A DNA stretch of 64,000 nt from the NCBI RefSeq assembly GCF_900114385.1, contig NZ_FOSW01000003.1, positions 459,422-523,421 on the forward strand. The letters run 5' to 3'. The notes below the pieces were generated by a model. It saw only the letters and a program-made list of their open reading frames with translations, searched no databases and was not told the DNA's origin. The first letter of the stretch is position 1, and each line of letters starts with the position of its first letter. Source of the DNA: Geodermatophilus ruber. Lineage in GTDB: Bacteria > Actinomycetota > Actinomycetes > Mycobacteriales > Geodermatophilaceae. Positions 61,894-64,000 of the stretch are shown here, in pieces. The position numbers and the translations under genes are program-made.

Positions 61894-61920
61894 GCCAGCC
61901 GCGATGCGGCTGAGGGAGTG

Positions 61921-62151
61921 TTACGGGGTCGTGGTCGTCCCGCCGCCGCCGGCGTTGCCGACCTCGGTGCTGACGTCGGTGAAGAGGTCGGCGAGGTCGT
62001 CACCGAGGGTCATGACGGCGAAGATGATCGCGACGGCGATCAGGCCGACCATGAGGCCGTACTCGACGGCGGTCGCACCCTTCTCGTCACGCTTGAGGCG
62101 GTCCTGGGCGAAGGCGACCAGGCTGACCAGGGTGGCGTACGTCTTCTGCAC
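61921..62151 (-). CDS. flp: Flp/Fap type IVb pilin
   Basis: A 76-residue major pilin. DEKGATAVEYGLMVGLIAVA near residues 25-44 is the Flp signature: Gly before the cleavage site, Glu five residues in, and the Glu-Tyr pair, followed by a hydrophobic helix. The C-terminus is short and ends in a Gly/Thr-rich tail (NAGGGGTTTTP). AGGAG lies six bases before the GTG start. Confidence 0.95.
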   Translation of the reverse strand: MQKTYATLVSLVAFAQDRLKRDEKGATAVEYGLMVGLIAVAIIFAVMTLGDDLADLFTDVSTEVGNAGGGGTTTTP

Positions 62152-62280
62152 GTGTGCTCCTGAGTGGTGTCTGCCGGCCAGTCCAGGTCGGATGACCCGT
62201 CGTCGCGGCTGCTCAGACCGATGTCGGGCAGAACCGCAGGCAGCTTGAGCCCCACTCACCCGAAAGGGGCACTCGCACGC

Positions 62281-62997
62281 TCAACCCAGGAGCGCGTCGC
62301 TCCAGCCGATCGCCAGCGCGGCGCCCAGCAGCATGGCGGGGCCGAACGGCAGGTGCTCCCGCAGTCCGATCCGCCGGACGGCCAGCAGCGCCAGTGCGAG
62401 GAACGCCTGGACGACGAACCCGGCGAACGCCCCTACCAGGACGGCGCCCCAGCCGAGCCAGCCGAGGTACAGGCCCAGGAGGGCGGCGAGTTTGACGTCG
62501 CCCATGCCCATCCCGCTCGGTGAGATCAGCGCGAGGACGAGGAACACCGCGAACAGCGCGACCGAGCCGAGTCCGGCGCGCAGCAGGGCATCCCACTCCC
62601 CCGACCCGGTCGCGGCGAGGGTCAGGAGGAGCACGCCGAGGCCCAGGGCGGGGCCTACCACCCGGTTCGGCAACAGGTGGTGACGCAGGTCGATGACGGC
62701 CAGGAGCACGCCGGCGGCCGCGAGGACCAGGAACGCCGGCAGCTCCCACGAGAGGCCGAACCGCACCGTGCCGGCGGCGAACAGCACCGCCGTCCCGACC
62801 TCGAGCACCGGCGGACGCAGCGCAGCACGGCGATCATGGAGCTCCGGTGGCGACTCGCCGCCGGCGGACGGCGTGTCGCCAACGCCGCTCCAGGATCGTT
62901 CCCGGGTGCGCCAGGGGAAGCGGGCGGCCGCGTGGTTCAGCGCGGCCCCGACCACGAGCCCCAGCACCCCGGTCACGACGACGGCGAGCGCGGTCAC
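62281..62997 (-). CDS. tadV: Prepilin peptidase TadV/CpaA (A24 family)
   Basis: A 238-residue aspartic prepilin peptidase with six to seven hydrophobic helices. The catalytic Asp residues are in LAVIDLRHHLLPNRVV near residue 100 and in SGMGMGDVKLAALLGLYLG near 160, the GxGDxK motif. A short loop in the N-terminal part lacks the zinc Cys pairs of long PilD enzymes. It would cut Flp, TadE and TadG. GTG start overlaps the upstream gene's stop (GTGA). Confidence 0.9.
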   Translation of the reverse strand: MTALAVVVTGVLGLVVGAALNHAAARFPWRTRERSWSGVGDTPSAGGESPPELHDRRAALRPPVLEVGTAVLFAAGTVRFGLSWELPAFLVLAAAGVLLAVIDLRHHLLPNRVVGPALGLGVLLLTLAATGSGEWDALLRAGLGSVALFAVFLVLALISPSGMGMGDVKLAALLGLYLGWLGWGAVLVGAFAGFVVQAFLALALLAVRRIGLREHLPFGPAMLLGAALAIGWSDALLG

Positions 62998-63260
62998 CGG
63001 GGCGCGGTGGATCGGGCGGCGGGCACGGGGGTCACCCTCGCACGGCAGCGTCCCCGCACCGCGGAAGCGGGCAACAGGTGCCGCTCAGCCGACCGGCAGG
63101 CCGGCCGGCCCGGCCGCCAGGCCGCGCACAGGCCGAAGGTGCGCAGCCCCGACCACTTCAGACCGAACAACAGGACGGCGGCCAGCACCGCGAGGGCGAC
63201 CGCGACCGGGCGCAGCGTCGTCATGTCGGGCAGCTCGAGCGAGAACAGCGACCACTGCAC
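62994..63260 (-). CDS. Small membrane protein coupled to prepilin peptidase
   Basis: An 88-residue protein with one clear hydrophobic helix (LRPVAVALAVLAAVLLFGLK) near residue 16 and a basic Arg-rich C-terminal half. No family recognised; the helix recalls fragments of transporters but the rest does not. Its stop overlaps the prepilin peptidase start by four bases, so it is co-translated with the Tad genes. An internal ATG (63224) would give 76 residues. Confidence 0.55.
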   Translation of the reverse strand: MQWSLFSLELPDMTTLRPVAVALAVLAAVLLFGLKWSGLRTFGLCAAWRPGRPACRSAERHLLPASAVRGRCRARVTPVPAARSTAPR

Positions 63261-63274
63261 GTCGCGCGTTCCTG

Positions 63275-63469
63275 TCAGACGGGGCGCTGCGACCGCGCGT
63301 CGTGGGTCGCCGTCGCCAGCGGCGTGCGGGTGAACTCCCATCCCGCCCGCTCCAGCAGGGCGATGCACTGGTCGACGACGGCCTCGATGTCGTAGTCCTG
63401 CGGCTCCTCCGGCGGCATGGCCAGATCCAGTGCATTCGTCAGCGCCACGTGGAAGTCGCTGCGTGCCAT
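63275..63469 (-). CDS. Small soluble hypothetical protein
   Basis: A 64-residue acidic helical protein (FHVALTNALDLAMPPEEPQD; EAVVDQCIALLERAGWEFTR). GGGAGG lies eight bases before the ATG at 63469. No family recognised. It ends 14 bases before the next small gene and may be the first gene of the tad operon. Confidence 0.6.
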   Translation of the reverse strand: MARSDFHVALTNALDLAMPPEEPQDYDIEAVVDQCIALLERAGWEFTRTPLATATHDARSQRPV

Positions 63470-63629
63470 CACCGTGCCTCCCCATCGTTCTGGGCGGCGG
63501 ACGTCCTCAGCCACGCCAGCTACTGCTTACCGGCGACATCTCGATGATGTCCCTGTTCACGCCGGCCGGCAGCACGGGGCAGCGAGAGCATCGCCTCGGG
63601 ACGAGGCCTGCCCGACGACCCACCGGCGG

Positions 63630-64000
63630 TTACTCCGCAGCCCTGCCGGCCCGCCCGGGGGCCAGGTGGGCGAGGGCCTGCCGCAGCTGGACCCGGCCCC
63701 GGTGGATGCGGCTGCGCACCGTGCCGAGCTTGATCCCCAGCGTGGCCGCGATCTCCTCGTAGGTCAGCCCCTCGATGTCGCAGAGGACCACCGCCACGCG
63801 GAACTCCGGCGAGAGGGCGTCGAGGGCCGCCTGCACCTGCGGGTCCAGGTGGGTGTCGGCGTAGACCTGCTCGGGGCTGGGCGCGGTGCCGGGCAGCCGC
63901 TCGGTGTCCTCGGGCAGCGCGTCGAACCGGATCCGCTGCCGGCGCCGGACCATGTCCAGGAACAGGTTGGTCGTGATCCGGTGCAGCCAGCCCTCGAACG
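63630..64000 (-). CDS. sigE: ECF sigma factor SigE-like, N-terminus beyond window
   Basis: The C-terminal 122 codons of an extracytoplasmic-function sigma-70 factor; the frame continues past the right edge. [20 protein letters not shown] (end of region 2) leads to [16 protein letters not shown], then region 4 with [20 protein letters not shown] and [13 protein letters not shown] (helix-turn-helix). These stretches are very close to mycobacterial SigE. It would direct envelope-stress transcription. An anti-sigma gene is not in the visible part; the downstream side (63486-63629) has none. Confidence 0.92.
   Translation of the reverse strand, partial: FEGWLHRITTNLFLDMVRRRQRIRFDALPEDTERLPGTAPSPEQVYADTHLDPQVQAALDALSPEFRVAVVLCDIEGLTYEEIAATLGIKLGTVRSRIHRGRVQLRQALAHLAPGRAGRAAE

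Overview
The window is very GC-rich chromosomal DNA with dense, short-spaced genes, many GTG starts and 4-base ATGA/GTGA start-stop overlaps. Gene content (four-subunit fumarate reductase, an ECF sigma factor closely resembling mycobacterial SigE, Tad pilus operon, an actinobacterial Cys-type leader peptide, DhaKLM) points to an actinomycete. A soil or stone actinobacterium of the Geodermatophilaceae type is my best guess, by inference only. No rRNA, tRNA or CRISPR array was recognised.

Left part (1-9.4 kb): a truncated MFS transporter, a degenerate 80-bp copy of the ssb leader and start, a DUF1345 membrane protein, two unknown proteins, then a phage-flavoured DNA recombination module: Cas4/AddB-like Fe-S nuclease, Sak4-like ATPase, RecD2 helicase and a divergent single-strand binding protein. 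A strong bidirectional hairpin ends this block.

9.4-23.5 kb: fumarate reductase frdABCD preceded by a small Cys-rich ORF; a sulfur block (MFS, beta-lactamase/double-rhodanese, ArsR-rhodanese) divergent from a selenium-binding protein/methanethiol oxidase across a palindromic operator; a BBE-type FAD oxidoreductase; and a metNIQ methionine importer preceded by a 23-codon leader peptide ending in Leu-Cys-Arg, a typical actinobacterial sulfur attenuator.

23.5-37.4 kb: a glycerol island. On the minus strand lie B12-dependent glycerol/diol dehydratase (gene order small, large, medium) and its two-subunit reactivase. On the plus strand lie a GlcG-like protein, a GAF-type regulator, DhaKLM, GlpF (CRP-like box upstream), GlpK and GlpD. 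Together these take up glycerol and send it to DHAP by way of glycerol-3-phosphate, to dihydroxyacetone phosphate from dihydroxyacetone, or to 3-hydroxypropionaldehyde. No dedicated enzyme for the last product is present here.

37.5-47.5 kb: a tyrosine recombinase divergent from a zinc-finger/coiled-coil protein, then a Baeyer-Villiger-type monooxygenase, a redoxin, hydrolase and nitroreductase remnants, an aldo/keto reductase, SelO, and a cobalt-type nitrile hydratase whose beta subunit is split into two overlapping genes.

47.6-55.2 kb: a very small gas-vesicle cluster (unknown protein, gvpA, gvpF, gvpG) in DNA of visibly lower GC; a second copy of the small protein at 3.4 kb, here with a perfect LexA box upstream; hemerythrin, a membrane protein, and a DEAD-box RNA helicase.

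55.2-64 kb: a complete Tad/Flp pilus operon on the minus strand (two small proteins, prepilin peptidase, Flp pilin, tadE, tadG, cpaB, cpaE, cpaF, tadB, tadC), with a perfect 14-bp hairpin just after the pilin gene, then the C-terminal part of a SigE-like sigma factor running off the right edge.
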